Assembly: GCA_963819685.1 (NCBI GenBank)
Contig: CAWFXI010000009.1
Coordinates: 186,001-250,000 of the forward strand
Reading direction: 5' to 3'
Source: CAIUGU01 sp963819685
Lineage (GTDB): Bacteria; Pseudomonadota; Gammaproteobacteria; Steroidobacterales; Steroidobacteraceae
DNA: 64,000 bases
This document shows positions 10,320 through 20,026 of the stretch, one piece after another. Below the pieces are notes generated by a model. The model was given only the letters and a program-made list of their open reading frames with translations, was not told the DNA's origin and made no database searches. Both the position numbers and the translations under genes were made by a program. Within the stretch, counting starts at the first letter, position 1. Every line of letters starts with the position of its first letter.

Positions 10320-11372
10320 ATGGTCAAGAAAGCAGCGTCGAGGCGATCAAGGCCCCGTAAGGCACGTCCCACGCTCTCACCGGGGCGCCTGGTACAGTTG
10401 GGTCTCGGTTTCTGGGGACCCCGCACATTCCTGAGTGCCGTGGAACTCGGCTTGTTCTCGCTGCTCGCCAAAGGGCCAATGGATGGAGAGCAGCTCCGTG
10501 AGCGGCTCGCACTGCACCAACGCTCGGCACGCGATTTTTTCGATGCGCTCGTTGCTCTCGGGCTCCTGACGCGCAGGGCAGGCAAGTACCGTAATGTTGC
10601 CGATGTGAATGCGTTTCTAGACCGCGCCAAGCCGGGGTATGTTGGCGGAATTCTCGAGATGGCGGCTGCGCGCCTGTATCCGTTCTGGGGTTCACTGACC
10701 GAGGCGCTGCGCACCGGTGCGCCACAGAATGAAGGCAAGAGCGGCGGCGATATGTTCGCCAAGCTCTATTCGGACCCCGAGCGGCTGCGCGTCTTTCTCT
10801 CCGCGATGACCGGCGTCAGCACGGATGCCGCGCGTGTCATTGCTGCCAGGTTTCCCTGGAAGGCCTACCAGACCTTCGTCGACGTGGGCGGTGCACAGGG
10901 TTGCGTGCCGGTGCAGGTGGCCTTGGCCCACAAGCACCTGAAGGGCGCCACTTTCGATCTGCCGCCGGTTCAGCCCATCAACGAAGACTACGTGCGTTCC
11001 TTCGGGCTTGAGAAGCGACTGACATTCCACGCCGGCAATTTCTTCCGCGATGCGCTGCCCCAAGCTGACGTCCTGATCATGGGGCACATCCTTCACGACT
11101 GGAACCTGCAGGAAAAGCATCTGTTGTTGCAGAAGGCCTATGCAGCGCTGCCAAAGCGCGGCGCCCTGATCGTCTACGATGCGATGATCGATGATACGCG
11201 GAGCCACAATGTCGCCGGACTGCTGATGAGTCTCAACATGCTCATTGAGACGAACGGCGGCTTCGGCTACACCGCCGCTGATTGCAGAGGCTGGATGAAG
11301 GCAACAGGATTCCGGAAAACGTCAGTCGTACCTTTGACAGGAGGGGACTCGATGGTGATTGCCACCAAGTAA
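10320..11372 (+). CDS. SAM-dependent O-methyltransferase
   Basis: 350-residue class I methyltransferase of the plant/bacterial O-methyltransferase group (acetylserotonin O-methyltransferase-like). An N-terminal winged-helix dimerisation domain (about residues 20-100) precedes the Rossmann domain, whose SAM-binding loop is FVDVGGAQG (near 185), a variant of DVGGGxG. HILHDW (near 255) contains the usual catalytic-base His. The ribosome-binding site CACAGGAGGATTGC precedes ATG 10320. It probably methylates a hydroxyl on a small aromatic or polyketide-like molecule; the substrate is unknown. The first 20 residues are unusually rich in Arg and Lys. Confidence 0.87.
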   Translation: MVKKAASRRSRPRKARPTLSPGRLVQLGLGFWGPRTFLSAVELGLFSLLAKGPMDGEQLRERLALHQRSARDFFDALVALGLLTRRAGKYRNVADVNAFLDRAKPGYVGGILEMAAARLYPFWGSLTEALRTGAPQNEGKSGGDMFAKLYSDPERLRVFLSAMTGVSTDAARVIAARFPWKAYQTFVDVGGAQGCVPVQVALAHKHLKGATFDLPPVQPINEDYVRSFGLEKRLTFHAGNFFRDALPQADVLIMGHILHDWNLQEKHLLLQKAYAALPKRGALIVYDAMIDDTRSHNVAGLLMSLNMLIETNGGFGYTAADCRGWMKATGFRKTSVVPLTGGDSMVIATK

Positions 11373-11402
11373 GCAGCGGAACGTTGCGCTTGACAGCCGG
11401 GT

Positions 11403-12404
11403 TCAGTTGATCTTCTTGCTGTCTACGCTCCAGCTGGCATCGGTGCACAGGCCGCAGTCCTTGCCGACGAAGCGCTTCGCGGCCTGCTTGTCACCGCGCA
11501 ACTGCCAGTTCAGCCAGCTCACCGCCACCGAGGCGGCGCTACCGCCATTGTCTTCGATGAACGTGCCGCCATGGCCCTTGTTGGTGCTGGCGATGAACAC
11601 GGGAACAGTGTTGATACGCGCGAAGTCGTCGATTGCCTGGGGGTAGGCAATGTCTGTCGGGCCGCCGACGATATAGATCACCGGCGTATGCAGCTTCTGC
11701 AACGCCTCCTTGCCGATGTCCATTTCCGCCACTATCGATTTGCCGCGTTCGAACAAGCCGCTGTTGTGGATGACGACGGTCGCCACACGCGGGTCGGAGG
11801 CCACGTCAAGCGCCTGCACGCCACCGCAACTCCAGCCGGAAACGGCGATCTGCGCCGGATCGATCCTGCCGTAGTAACGACTGTCCTTGCGTGTGTTTTC
11901 GCGCAGCGCCCAGTCGATCGCTTCGGTGAGGCTCGTGGCCCTGGTCCGCGCGGGCGGGATGCCTCCGGCGCTCCCGGCGGGCGCGGGCGCCGCTGCAGGT
12001 TGTGGCGCTGCACCCGGACCGCTGAGAATGCGGCCGCTGGCGATGGCGAGATAACCGTGCGAGGCGAGCTCCGCGAGATGAAACCGGCTACCGGCACCGT
12101 CGGCGGCGCAGCTGCCGTTGCCCCACGCGACGACGCCGAGCTTCTGGTTACCCAGCTTCGACAGGTCCGCTGGCCGGTAGATGACATGATCCGGAAGTGT
12201 TGGATCCGCTTCCTTCAGCGCGGGATATGCGCCGGTGCCGTGCATGTCGGGCTTCTTGTTGTAGTCCGCGATGTCCGCTTCCATGGCGGCGCGGTCGAAC
12301 GGCGGCGGCCCCTGCAGTGGAGGCGGAAGCGTGGCGGACGCTGCGCTCGTGGAGATCAGCCAAAGCGTGATCAGCACCGGCTTGTTCAATGATTCGAAGA
12401 TCAT
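11403..12404 (-). CDS. Secreted alpha/beta hydrolase
   Basis: 333 residues from ATG 12404, which has GGGAG just upstream; the longer frame to 12557 lacks a signal. A Sec signal (LITLWLISTSAASA) is followed by an alpha/beta-hydrolase fold with nucleophile elbow SGWSCGG (Ser about 192). A late catalytic His is probable in NKGHGGTF. A low-complexity Ala/Pro segment (PAAAPAPAGSAGG) interrupts the core near residue 137. It resembles poorly characterised dienelactone-hydrolase/lipase-like secreted proteins. The substrate is unknown. Confidence 0.8.
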   Translation of the reverse strand: MIFESLNKPVLITLWLISTSAASATLPPPLQGPPPFDRAAMEADIADYNKKPDMHGTGAYPALKEADPTLPDHVIYRPADLSKLGNQKLGVVAWGNGSCAADGAGSRFHLAELASHGYLAIASGRILSGPGAAPQPAAAPAPAGSAGGIPPARTRATSLTEAIDWALRENTRKDSRYYGRIDPAQIAVSGWSCGGVQALDVASDPRVATVVIHNSGLFERGKSIVAEMDIGKEALQKLHTPVIYIVGGPTDIAYPQAIDDFARINTVPVFIASTNKGHGGTFIEDNGGSAASVAVSWLNWQLRGDKQAAKRFVGKDCGLCTDASWSVDSKKIN

Positions 12405-12522
12405 GCCCGGCTCCCGATGCGATGTGAGTACCACAATCATTCTACGCAGGTCTTTGCAATCAACACGGGAGATGAGTCGCTCAGCGGGCCGACCCTCAAC
12501 TTCATCACCCGTCAAGGATCTG

Positions 12523-13530
12523 CTAAACCTTGAAGCGCGGGAACAGCCGTTCCGCATTCTCGCGCAGCATCATTCGTTCAAAGCGCTGCGGAAGGTGCAG
12601 ATCCGGCAGCTCGTTGACGGTCGACTCGATGGGCTGCGCCGGGTAGTCGGTTCCAAAGAGTACCTGCGAGTCGGGCATGAAGGCGCGCATGGCGGCCATT
12701 GGCCAGGGGAAACTTGCGTGTGCAATGTCGTAGTACCACTTGCGCAGCTCTGCATACAGCCCATTCGGCAGGTACTTCTCTGCGTCCTGCGGCACGCGAT
12801 CTTTCATGCGGCCGGCGAGCATGGGAACCGTTCCCCCTGAATGCACGGTGATGAAGCGGATGTTCGGGTACCGGAACATCACCCCGTTGGTGACGATGCT
12901 CGCAACCGCGCGGGTGACATCGAAATCGTATTCCAACATGTTCGCCGCAGCCCCGTACTTGAGGTCCCGGCAACAGGTGGGGGCGAGTGGATGCACATAC
13001 ACAATGGCATTGCGCCGGTTGAGCTCCTGCCACATCGGTTCGAAGTAGGAATCGCCGGGCCAACGCCCCTTGTTGTCGTTGGTGTAGATGCCGATCGCGT
13101 CGACTTTCAGGGTGTCGTACGCGTACTCGATTTCCTTGAGAGAGCCTTCGAGATCCGGCAGCGGAATGCCTCCCATCAGGCCGAACTTCGTCGGGTGCTG
13201 TTGCATCAGCATCGCTCCATGCTCGTTGCCGCGCCGCACCGCCGTCCGTCCCTTCTCGGTTCCGTCGTAAAGCAGGTCGCCGTTCTGGGTCATCGACAAG
13301 ATGGATACGGCGATGCCGAATTTGTCCATCTGCGTGAGGGCCAGGTCGGCATTCCACGCCCGCCCGCCTGCAACGATTCCTCCGGGCGCTGCAAAATGGT
13401 GGTGGACATCGATGACGCCACCCCTGGTGCGCAGCTTGACGACGCGATCCTGGGCGAACGCCCCGGTTGGCGCGAGTGAGGCAGCGCCGGCCGCGGCCAT
13501 CATCTGCAGAAATGTGCGGCGATCGGCCAT
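12523..13530 (-). CDS. Tat-exported amidohydrolase (ACMSD-type TIM barrel)
   Basis: Metal-dependent hydrolase/decarboxylase of the amidohydrolase-2 group. The start is ATG 13530, with GGGAG upstream, which gives the twin-arginine leader ADRRTFLQM followed by a hydrophobic stretch and AFAQ. The metal ligands are VIDVHHHF near the N-terminus, YVHPLAP, TVHSGG and FGTDYP near the C-terminus, in the order of ACMSD-like enzymes. Most relatives are cytoplasmic, so Tat export implies a folded metalloenzyme working in the periplasm. The neighbouring alpha/beta hydrolase on the same strand may share its transcript. Confidence 0.85.
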   Translation of the reverse strand: MADRRTFLQMMAAAGAASLAPTGAFAQDRVVKLRTRGGVIDVHHHFAAPGGIVAGGRAWNADLALTQMDKFGIAVSILSMTQNGDLLYDGTEKGRTAVRRGNEHGAMLMQQHPTKFGLMGGIPLPDLEGSLKEIEYAYDTLKVDAIGIYTNDNKGRWPGDSYFEPMWQELNRRNAIVYVHPLAPTCCRDLKYGAAANMLEYDFDVTRAVASIVTNGVMFRYPNIRFITVHSGGTVPMLAGRMKDRVPQDAEKYLPNGLYAELRKWYYDIAHASFPWPMAAMRAFMPDSQVLFGTDYPAQPIESTVNELPDLHLPQRFERMMLRENAERLFPRFKV

Positions 13531-13676
13531 CGGACTCCCAAAGGACGTGACTGTGAGGCGTTGTATCATGTTGACGCCCGGCTGGTCATCTCGCTATCAG
13601 AGCAGGGGTGCGCCCGATCTTCGGCAATGCGACAATGCCATCCCTTCAGCGGCACGGATTCAATCGGCAGCAGTCA

Positions 13677-16139
13677 ATGAGTCAGCGAATTCCTGGACGA
13701 TTGAGTCTGTCGTGCATGCTATTGCTTGTTGGTATGCATGTAGCGCTTGCACAGGAAGCGCCCGGCGCTAGTGCAACTGCCGGACCGGAAGTCATCGCGG
13801 CGGCGGACATTCCTGCGCGTGCGGAAATCGACGAGCGATTTGCCGAAGAAGTGTTGCAGCGCGCGGCGGCGCCCAATCCGGCGGATGCCCTTGAGCCGGA
13901 GCTCGAGTCGCTCAGCAATTCGGTGCGCGAACTCGGACAGCGCTATCAGAAAGCCGAGCTCGATCTGTTGCCGATCAATCTTCTTGAAAGTCTGGATCGG
14001 CATTGGCAATTCCTGCGGGGACAAGTCGACGCGTGGCGAAACAGGCTGCGTGGCGCCAGCGTTCGATATCTTGAAGATGCGAGCGACTTGAGCCGGCGCG
14101 CGGCCAATTGGAAAGCCACGCGCGACGCAATGGCCATCGACACGGCAACAGCTGCGCTTGGCGAACGAATCGCCGCCGCGCAGGCGCTTCTTGACCAGGC
14201 CGGACAGGCGCTTTCAGATCCGCTTAACAAACAGATTCAACTGAGTCAGCGTGGCTACGCCCTGGAAGATCGGGTGCAATCCGGTCGAAAAGCAGTAGTC
14301 GAGGCGATTGCCTTCAATGACAGACGGCTCGCGCGAGTCGATGCTCCGCCGCTCTGGGACTCGACGGGTCAGGAAAGCAGCGACAGTGTGCTCGAAGCGT
14401 TGCGCGCCGGGTCGCAGCTCGAAAGCGAGTTCATGGCTCAGTACAGCGCCGCGCATGAAGTTGCCAGGCGGCTCTATTATGTATTTGCAGCGGTGCTGTT
14501 GCCGGCGTTGTTGTGGCTCTGGCTGCGTAGTCGCAAGCAGGCTTCAGACAATACCGAGATCGAGGCATCGCTCAGGGTATTGCGGCGACCTTTTGCTTCC
14601 TGGTTGTTGCTGGTCGCGAGCGGCGTCCTGGTCATAGCAGCAAGAGCGCCGATCTCTCTCATTCATATTGCGCTGTTCGCCACGTTGATCCCGGTGCTGC
14701 GACTGTTGCCGCATCGCGTCTATCAAGTCCTGGGCTCCTGGCCGTATGTGGTATCCGCCTTGTACCTGGCGAATCGCCTGGACATCTTTTTCCTCGCGAA
14801 TTCGTTTTATCACCGCTGCTATCTGCTGTTCCTGACGATGCTGACGCTGTCCTTCCTGGTCTGGCGGCTGTTGCGCTCGCGACCTCATGGGAGGGCGGAC
14901 GGTGGCCACGCCGGCGGCGCCGTGCTTGCCGTCAGAATTCTGCGCGTGGCCAGCTGGCTGGCCGTAATGCTGATGGCGATATCGGGTGTCGCCGTCGTGT
15001 TCGGCAATGTGTCGCTGGCCGAAATGCTGACCGATGCGGTGTTATTCAGCGGATATGTGGGGCTGGTGCTGTATGCGGGCGTCAACGTGCTGGCGTCAAT
15101 GCTGTATCTGCTGCTCGCGCGTCCTGCCATCGCGCGCATACACTTGATCGCCGAGCATGGTGCGGCCATTCTGAGGGGTGTAACTCGCCTGCTGACCTTC
15201 GGGGCGGCTGCGGGCTGGATCTTGATCACGCTGGATCAGTTCCGATTGTCACGCCCCCTCTATCGAATGACGCACGCGACGCTGACCTATCGACTCGGGG
15301 TCGGCGAGCTGTCGGTCTCGCTGGGTGGCGTGCTGACATTTGCATTGTCGGTCTACCTTGCATTCTGGATCGCGAAGAGCGTTCGCGTTTTGCTCCGGGA
15401 TGAGGTGTTGACCGGTATGTCACTGCCGCGCGGGGCCGCAAGCAGCATTTCCTCGCTTACTTACTACGCTCTCTTGCTGATCGGACTGTTCATGGCACTG
15501 GCTGCTGCCGGCTTTGAAATTGGTCGACTGGCGATTGTCCTCGGCGCACTGAGTGTCGGTATCGGGCTCGGTCTGCAAAACATCGTGCAGAACTTCGTAT
15601 CGGGACTGGTCCTGATGTTCGAGCGGCCCGTCTACCCTGGCGATGTCATCGAAGTCGGTGGCACCTCCGGCAGGGTTCGCGAGATTGGCATGCGCGCCAC
15701 GACGCTTGCCACATTTGAAGGTGCCGATGTAGTGGTGCCCAATGGCACGCTGTTGTCCGAAAAGCTGATCAACTGGACATTGAGCGACATGAATCGCCGC
15801 ATCGAAGTCAATGTGGGAGTTGCCTACGGTACGCAACCAAGGCAGGTACTCGACCTGCTCCTGCAGGTTACCGGGACCACACCCGGTATCATTGCCCACC
15901 CACTGCCAGCTGCATTGTTTGTCGGCTTCGGCGAAAGCTCACTCAATTTTACGGTTCGCGCCTGGACCGACAATTTCGACGAGTGGGTCAATATTCGCAG
16001 CGATCTGACAATGCGCATACACGACGCCATTTCCGCGGCGGGTATACAAATACCCTTCCCGCAACGCGATTTGCACCTGCGCAGCATTGCGCCTGAAGTC
16101 ACTACGGCCCTGACGCAGCAACACGAACTGAACAAGTAG
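13677..16139 (+). CDS. Large MscS-family mechanosensitive channel (MscK-like)
   Basis: 820-residue inner-membrane channel protein that should release solutes on hypo-osmotic shock. A signal peptide (SCMLLLVGMHVALAQ) starts at ATG 13677. A periplasmic, coiled-coil-rich domain (about 30-270) precedes roughly ten membrane segments. The C-terminal MscS core has the pore-lining glycine/alanine helix LGALSVGIGLGLQNIVQNFVSG and the beta domain with PVYPGDVIEVGG and VVVPNGTLLSEKLINWT. The large N-terminal part separates it from small MscS and matches the MscK/YbdG-type or MscM architecture. It is transcribed divergently from the amidohydrolase. Confidence 0.9.
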   Translation: MSQRIPGRLSLSCMLLLVGMHVALAQEAPGASATAGPEVIAAADIPARAEIDERFAEEVLQRAAAPNPADALEPELESLSNSVRELGQRYQKAELDLLPINLLESLDRHWQFLRGQVDAWRNRLRGASVRYLEDASDLSRRAANWKATRDAMAIDTATAALGERIAAAQALLDQAGQALSDPLNKQIQLSQRGYALEDRVQSGRKAVVEAIAFNDRRLARVDAPPLWDSTGQESSDSVLEALRAGSQLESEFMAQYSAAHEVARRLYYVFAAVLLPALLWLWLRSRKQASDNTEIEASLRVLRRPFASWLLLVASGVLVIAARAPISLIHIALFATLIPVLRLLPHRVYQVLGSWPYVVSALYLANRLDIFFLANSFYHRCYLLFLTMLTLSFLVWRLLRSRPHGRADGGHAGGAVLAVRILRVASWLAVMLMAISGVAVVFGNVSLAEMLTDAVLFSGYVGLVLYAGVNVLASMLYLLLARPAIARIHLIAEHGAAILRGVTRLLTFGAAAGWILITLDQFRLSRPLYRMTHATLTYRLGVGELSVSLGGVLTFALSVYLAFWIAKSVRVLLRDEVLTGMSLPRGAASSISSLTYYALLLIGLFMALAAAGFEIGRLAIVLGALSVGIGLGLQNIVQNFVSGLVLMFERPVYPGDVIEVGGTSGRVREIGMRATTLATFEGADVVVPNGTLLSEKLINWTLSDMNRRIEVNVGVAYGTQPRQVLDLLLQVTGTTPGIIAHPLPAALFVGFGESSLNFTVRAWTDNFDEWVNIRSDLTMRIHDAISAAGIQIPFPQRDLHLRSIAPEVTTALTQQHELNK

Positions 16140-16168
16140 GGCGGCTGGCATCGCCTCGCCAGCGCCCG

Positions 16169-16582
16169 CTATTGGGCCGGGGGTGCTCCGGAACCGGCGA
16201 CGCTGCCGCCGATTGTCGAGCCGTCCTTGTCGGCGCTCATCAGCAGGCCGGCGGGCGTGCCGTCCCGCAGAGGACGGAACTTGACCTTGACCTGGTCGCC
16301 GGGCTTCACGGAAGTCTTCTTCCAGCCTCTGCGGAGCAATTCACCTACGCTCTGCATCTCGAATCCGTAGGTGACAGTCGCACCGTTTGCAGAGACGACG
16401 TCCACAAACAGCCAGCTGTGAGGATTGGACCATTCGAACTTGGCAACCGAACCCTGGATTTCGGAGGTTTTCTCCATGTCGTAGCGGCCGAAGGAATGAT
16501 GTGCGAATGCAGGGACCGCAATGGCACAGATCAAGGCGGCAAGGAGTCCGGCAACGGACAGAATTGACCTGATCGATCTCAC
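16169..16582 (-). CDS. DUF6152 family periplasmic protein
   Basis: 137-residue small exported protein. The Sec signal ends AFA and is followed at once by HHSFGRYD, so the mature protein is predicted to start with His-His. A second conserved stretch is SNPHSWLFVDV. The start is GTG 16582, and the GTGA overlap with the stop of the upstream gene indicates translational coupling. Function is unknown. It has three more relatives in this window (21484, 39940, 59638), each near a member of the secreted GHWxGDTLVV family. Metal binding is inferred from the exposed N-terminal His. Confidence 0.85.
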   Translation of the reverse strand: MRSIRSILSVAGLLAALICAIAVPAFAHHSFGRYDMEKTSEIQGSVAKFEWSNPHSWLFVDVVSANGATVTYGFEMQSVGELLRRGWKKTSVKPGDQVKVKFRPLRDGTPAGLLMSADKDGSTIGGSVAGSGAPPAQ

Positions 16583-17499
16583 TTCTTGTCTCCCGGTTGC
16601 CCTTTGTTCAGGTTGAAGTCGATGCCGATCAGTTTGTCACCGGCTTTCTGCACCCGATCGGCGAGCGTGCAGCTCTCGTACGGGACGGGTTCCCGATCTT
16701 CCCGGTGGTAATAGCGGGTGTAGGTCCAGGGCTTCGTGAACAGTTCAGTGTCCTCGACCACCGTGTCGATGCGCAGCGTGTCCTTGTCCGTGAGGCTGAT
16801 ACGCTCCTTGATGACCGTCTTGTCGGTGACGGTCATGCCAAAGTACAACTCGGCCTCTGGATAGATCTGCGCCGTTTCCACGACCAGCGTGTCGCCTTCC
16901 CAGTGTCCGATGGAGTGTCCCTGGAAACTGGGGTTGGACTCGTCTTCCGATGGATGTCCGCGCCCGTCGGTCCAGATCCGGCGGATTTCCGAATTCTCCA
17001 GCAGCATGAGGATGCTTCCCGGCTTGAACATGTATTCATGCGAGACCAGCATCATGTTCCCCGGCACCCCGCTCGGAATGCAAAAGCCGCTGTTGCTGAG
17101 CGGAATATCGTCCACGCCTCCCGGGCCCTGACCGCGGACTCTTACCATGCGTGCTTCATCCATTGCCCTGTACTTGGCATTGAACGGCACGTTGGCGCCA
17201 AACCCGCCAAATCCACCTGCGCCCGCTGGCGGTTGCCCTGCCGGCTGCGCAGCTCCGGGTTGGACGGCGGCTGCCGGGACCGTCGCAATGGGCGGCGGGC
17301 CGGGTGTCCACATGCCACGGCCGAAGTCAGGCAGCTGCCTGATCGAATCCCATGTCATACCACGCAGTCCGGCTTTGGAGGCGTCTGCTGCAAGTGCAGC
17401 GTGTCCGCTCAAGCCAAGCAAGCCACAGGCGAACGTGACAAGCGCGGCACGTCCGCCGGTGACCAGACTTGTCAGGCACCTATCGTCTATGAACGGCAT
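16579..17499 (-). CDS. Secreted protein of the GHWEGDTLVVET family
   Basis: 306-residue protein of unknown function with an N-terminal hydrophobic signal ending ALAAD. After a Gly/Pro/Ala-rich linker it carries the family core: IWTDGRGHPSEDE, then GHSIGHWEGDTLVVET, then a beta-rich segment ending with the aromatic KPWTYTRYYHRED. The core suggests a beta-sheet periplasmic domain, but no catalytic residue can be assigned. It is coupled by a 4-base overlap to the DUF6152 gene at 16582. Six other members or distant members lie in this window. Confidence 0.75.
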   Translation of the reverse strand: MPFIDDRCLTSLVTGGRAALVTFACGLLGLSGHAALAADASKAGLRGMTWDSIRQLPDFGRGMWTPGPPPIATVPAAAVQPGAAQPAGQPPAGAGGFGGFGANVPFNAKYRAMDEARMVRVRGQGPGGVDDIPLSNSGFCIPSGVPGNMMLVSHEYMFKPGSILMLLENSEIRRIWTDGRGHPSEDESNPSFQGHSIGHWEGDTLVVETAQIYPEAELYFGMTVTDKTVIKERISLTDKDTLRIDTVVEDTELFTKPWTYTRYYHREDREPVPYESCTLADRVQKAGDKLIGIDFNLNKGQPGDKK

Positions 17500-17745
17500 T
17501 TGCTTCTCTCACTTTCCGCGTGACGTGGACGGCAACTGTAACAAGTTTAATGCGGCGTCCGAACGGGGAAAGTCCGTTTGCGCCACACCAGCCATCGACC
17601 GTACCGCATCGATCGCGCCCGACTAGCCTGTATGCGCGACGATTCTTGCCTGCCCCTCGTAAGGGTTTGACATGGGATGCGTCCTTTCGTGAAGCTGCGA
17701 GGCCGCGCAAATCAACTCGACGCTCAAGACCCCCAAGGTGAACCC

Positions 17746-19356
17746 GTGCTGTCCCGAATACTGACTGGCCTGGTTGCTTCCCTGCTCTCGATCGCGGCGC
17801 TCGCCGCCACGCCGGCATCCTCGCCAGCAACCGTGGTCGCGGCAGCCGCCGAAGCACTGGGTGGAGCCGAGCGACTGAAGACTGTCCGCAACATCTCGCT
17901 TGCCGGCTACGGCCAGTACGCCTACATGTTTGGCGGCGGACGCATCACCGGCGAACCGGATGCGCCGGAAAAGTACATCGCGGCCAACGAGCTGCAGCGG
18001 GTGTATGACCTCGAGCACGATCGCTTCCAGCTGGTCGAGCGGCGCAACATGCTGTTTCCGTTCCTGGGTCCGTTCGGGCATAGCTGGGCCCTGGTGAACC
18101 AGGTGCTGGACGGTGACTTCGCCTACGACATCAATGGCACCAACACCGTTCGCGTTGCCGCCATGAGTGACAACCCGCTGCAGGTCGATGGCGTGCATGT
18201 CCGCCGCATGCTCATGATGACGAATCCGATCGTACTGGTGCGCACGATGATGGATCCTGCCACGAAGATGGTCGGCCGCCGCGAAGGCAACGACACTGTC
18301 GTCGACCTCACGCTGAAGTATGGGGACAAGATAAGCGCCGGCTTCGCGCAGGACGGACTGCCGAAGTGGGTTCGCTGGTCGACGCGGCATACCAACACCG
18401 GGCAGATGAACTTCACGACGACGTACACCGGCTGGTCGGACGCGACCGGCGGCAGCGGGCTCAAGCTCCCGCTCGCCTACACGACGCGACTCAGCTACCG
18501 CAACGTCGACTATTTCAAGTTGTACGTGGATGGCTACAAGATCAACGCGACCCTTCCGGACCTCGCTGCGCCCGCAACGGTGCGCGCGCTTCCGGAGCCG
18601 CCGTCGTACGCGGTCCCGACCATTACGTCCAAGCCGATCGGCAAGGGCCTCTGGCGCGTCGACCAGGGCGGCACGACGGTCATCGAGTTCAAGGACCACA
18701 TCACGCTGTATGAAGGCGGCGTCAACGTGGCGGTAATGAAAGCGGTCATCGCGCACGCGCGTACGCTCGCGCCCGGCAAGCCGGTCACGCAGATCATCGC
18801 CAGCCACAACCACTTCGACCATACCGCCGGGCTGCGGCAGGCCGTGGCCGAAGGCCTGACCGTCATCCAGCGCAAGGGCAGCGAATCGCAGTTCCGCGAA
18901 ATGGTTGCGCACAAGGCGCCCGACTATCCGGACGATCTGGCGCGGTCGCCGAAGGCGCTGAAGTTCATTGCGGTCGACGATCACCTGCGCCTGTCGGACG
19001 AGACGCAGACGGTCGACATCTACTGGGCGCAGAACAACGGCCACATGGCCGATGCGCTCGCTGCATACGTTCCGGCGGAAAAGCTGATGATGGAGGGGGA
19101 TCTCGTTACGGCCGCCTTCGACTGGCAACACTGGCCGGATGGCTTCCGCGACATCCTCGCGAAGTTCAAGCTGGACGTGGAACGGATTTCCCCTGTGCAC
19201 GCAGTCGGCCTTGTCGATGGCGCTGCCACGCTGACCCACGCACAAGCCGAAGAACTGTTGAAAGGGGGCACCGAGCGTGCCCGGCAACACTGCGCTGACC
19301 TGGCCGCCAAAGGCACTTACCACCCGGGCTGCCCGGTACAGAGCAAGTACTACTGA
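17746..19356 (+). CDS. Secreted MBL-fold hydrolase with long N-terminal domain
   Basis: 536 residues from a probable GTG start at 17746, which puts the hydrophobic signal (SRILTGLVASLLSIAALAA) at the N-terminus; an in-frame start at 17677 is possible but leaves a charged extension. Residues about 25-280 form a beta-rich domain of unknown role. The C-terminal half is a metallo-beta-lactamase fold with SHNHFDHTAG and later ligands in NNGHMADAL and EGDLVTAAFDW. It ends with a Cys-containing tail (CADLAAKGTYHPGC). It probably hydrolyses a periplasmic substrate. It is convergent with, and overlaps by 7 bases, the gene at 19350. Confidence 0.8.
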   Translation: MLSRILTGLVASLLSIAALAATPASSPATVVAAAAEALGGAERLKTVRNISLAGYGQYAYMFGGGRITGEPDAPEKYIAANELQRVYDLEHDRFQLVERRNMLFPFLGPFGHSWALVNQVLDGDFAYDINGTNTVRVAAMSDNPLQVDGVHVRRMLMMTNPIVLVRTMMDPATKMVGRREGNDTVVDLTLKYGDKISAGFAQDGLPKWVRWSTRHTNTGQMNFTTTYTGWSDATGGSGLKLPLAYTTRLSYRNVDYFKLYVDGYKINATLPDLAAPATVRALPEPPSYAVPTITSKPIGKGLWRVDQGGTTVIEFKDHITLYEGGVNVAVMKAVIAHARTLAPGKPVTQIIASHNHFDHTAGLRQAVAEGLTVIQRKGSESQFREMVAHKAPDYPDDLARSPKALKFIAVDDHLRLSDETQTVDIYWAQNNGHMADALAAYVPAEKLMMEGDLVTAAFDWQHWPDGFRDILAKFKLDVERISPVHAVGLVDGAATLTHAQAEELLKGGTERARQHCADLAAKGTYHPGCPVQSKYY

Positions 19357-19802
19357 CGGGTTGGAAGCATGTTCCGGATGGCGGCAATCTTCCACCTGTC
19401 GCCCGTATGCACCGCAATGAAAGTGCTCCACATGTGTCTGGTGACGCCTTCGGGATTGCGTATGTCGTAGCGCGCATCCACGATGGCGCATTCCGGGTTC
19501 ACGAGCCGGACGCTCTCGACTGTCAGGGTTCGTGTACCCGGGTTGTTTACCGAACTACCAGACATACCCGTCATCGATTCCGCCTTGCCCCTTCTCCATT
19601 CACCGGAAGAGACCAGTTGGTCGACATCGGTGGTCAGAATATTTTCCAGCAGAGCCGTATCCTGCTTTGCCCTTGCCTCGGAATAGGCATCGATCAGCGC
19701 ATGGAGCTCCTGCTTCTGTCGATCAGTGGGTGCAGCGCCTTGAGCAAACAGGAAGCCAGGGGTCAACATCGTCAGGGCAAGCAACAGTAGATTGTTGTTC
19801 AT
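19350..19802 (-). CDS. Secreted SnoaL/DUF4440-like protein
   Basis: 150-residue protein with a Sec signal (LLLLALTMLTPGFLFAQ) and a cystatin-like NTF2 fold: LHALIDAYSEARAKQDTALLENILT, a central VRLVNPECAIVDARYD strand, and the C-terminal GDRWKIAAIRNM. Members bind or transform small hydrophobic ligands, or are simple structural modules. It is divergent from 20027 and may share its regulation. Confidence 0.75.
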   Translation of the reverse strand: MNNNLLLLALTMLTPGFLFAQGAAPTDRQKQELHALIDAYSEARAKQDTALLENILTTDVDQLVSSGEWRRGKAESMTGMSGSSVNNPGTRTLTVESVRLVNPECAIVDARYDIRNPEGVTRHMWSTFIAVHTGDRWKIAAIRNMLPTRQ

Positions 19803-20026
19803 GATGTGTCTGGATTCCTTTGTCTGCGACCTGCGCAGGCTGGTTCAGACGAATAATAAGCGCCCTCGGGCCCACATACTCGGGCTTCGGTTCCAGGCTT
19901 CCGCCCGCTCTGCAAGGTGGTGTTTTTGTAATCGGGCGTTTATTATTTCAATGCCTTGGGATGGGCGTGAGAATGCTTCCTGAAAGACGGGCGGACCATT
20001 AACAGAAGGCAGATGGGGGACATCAG

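Noticed and set aside
17623..19491. 622-codon minus-strand frame
   Set aside because: Antisense to the MBL hydrolase at 17746, which has clear zinc motifs; the antisense product has none.
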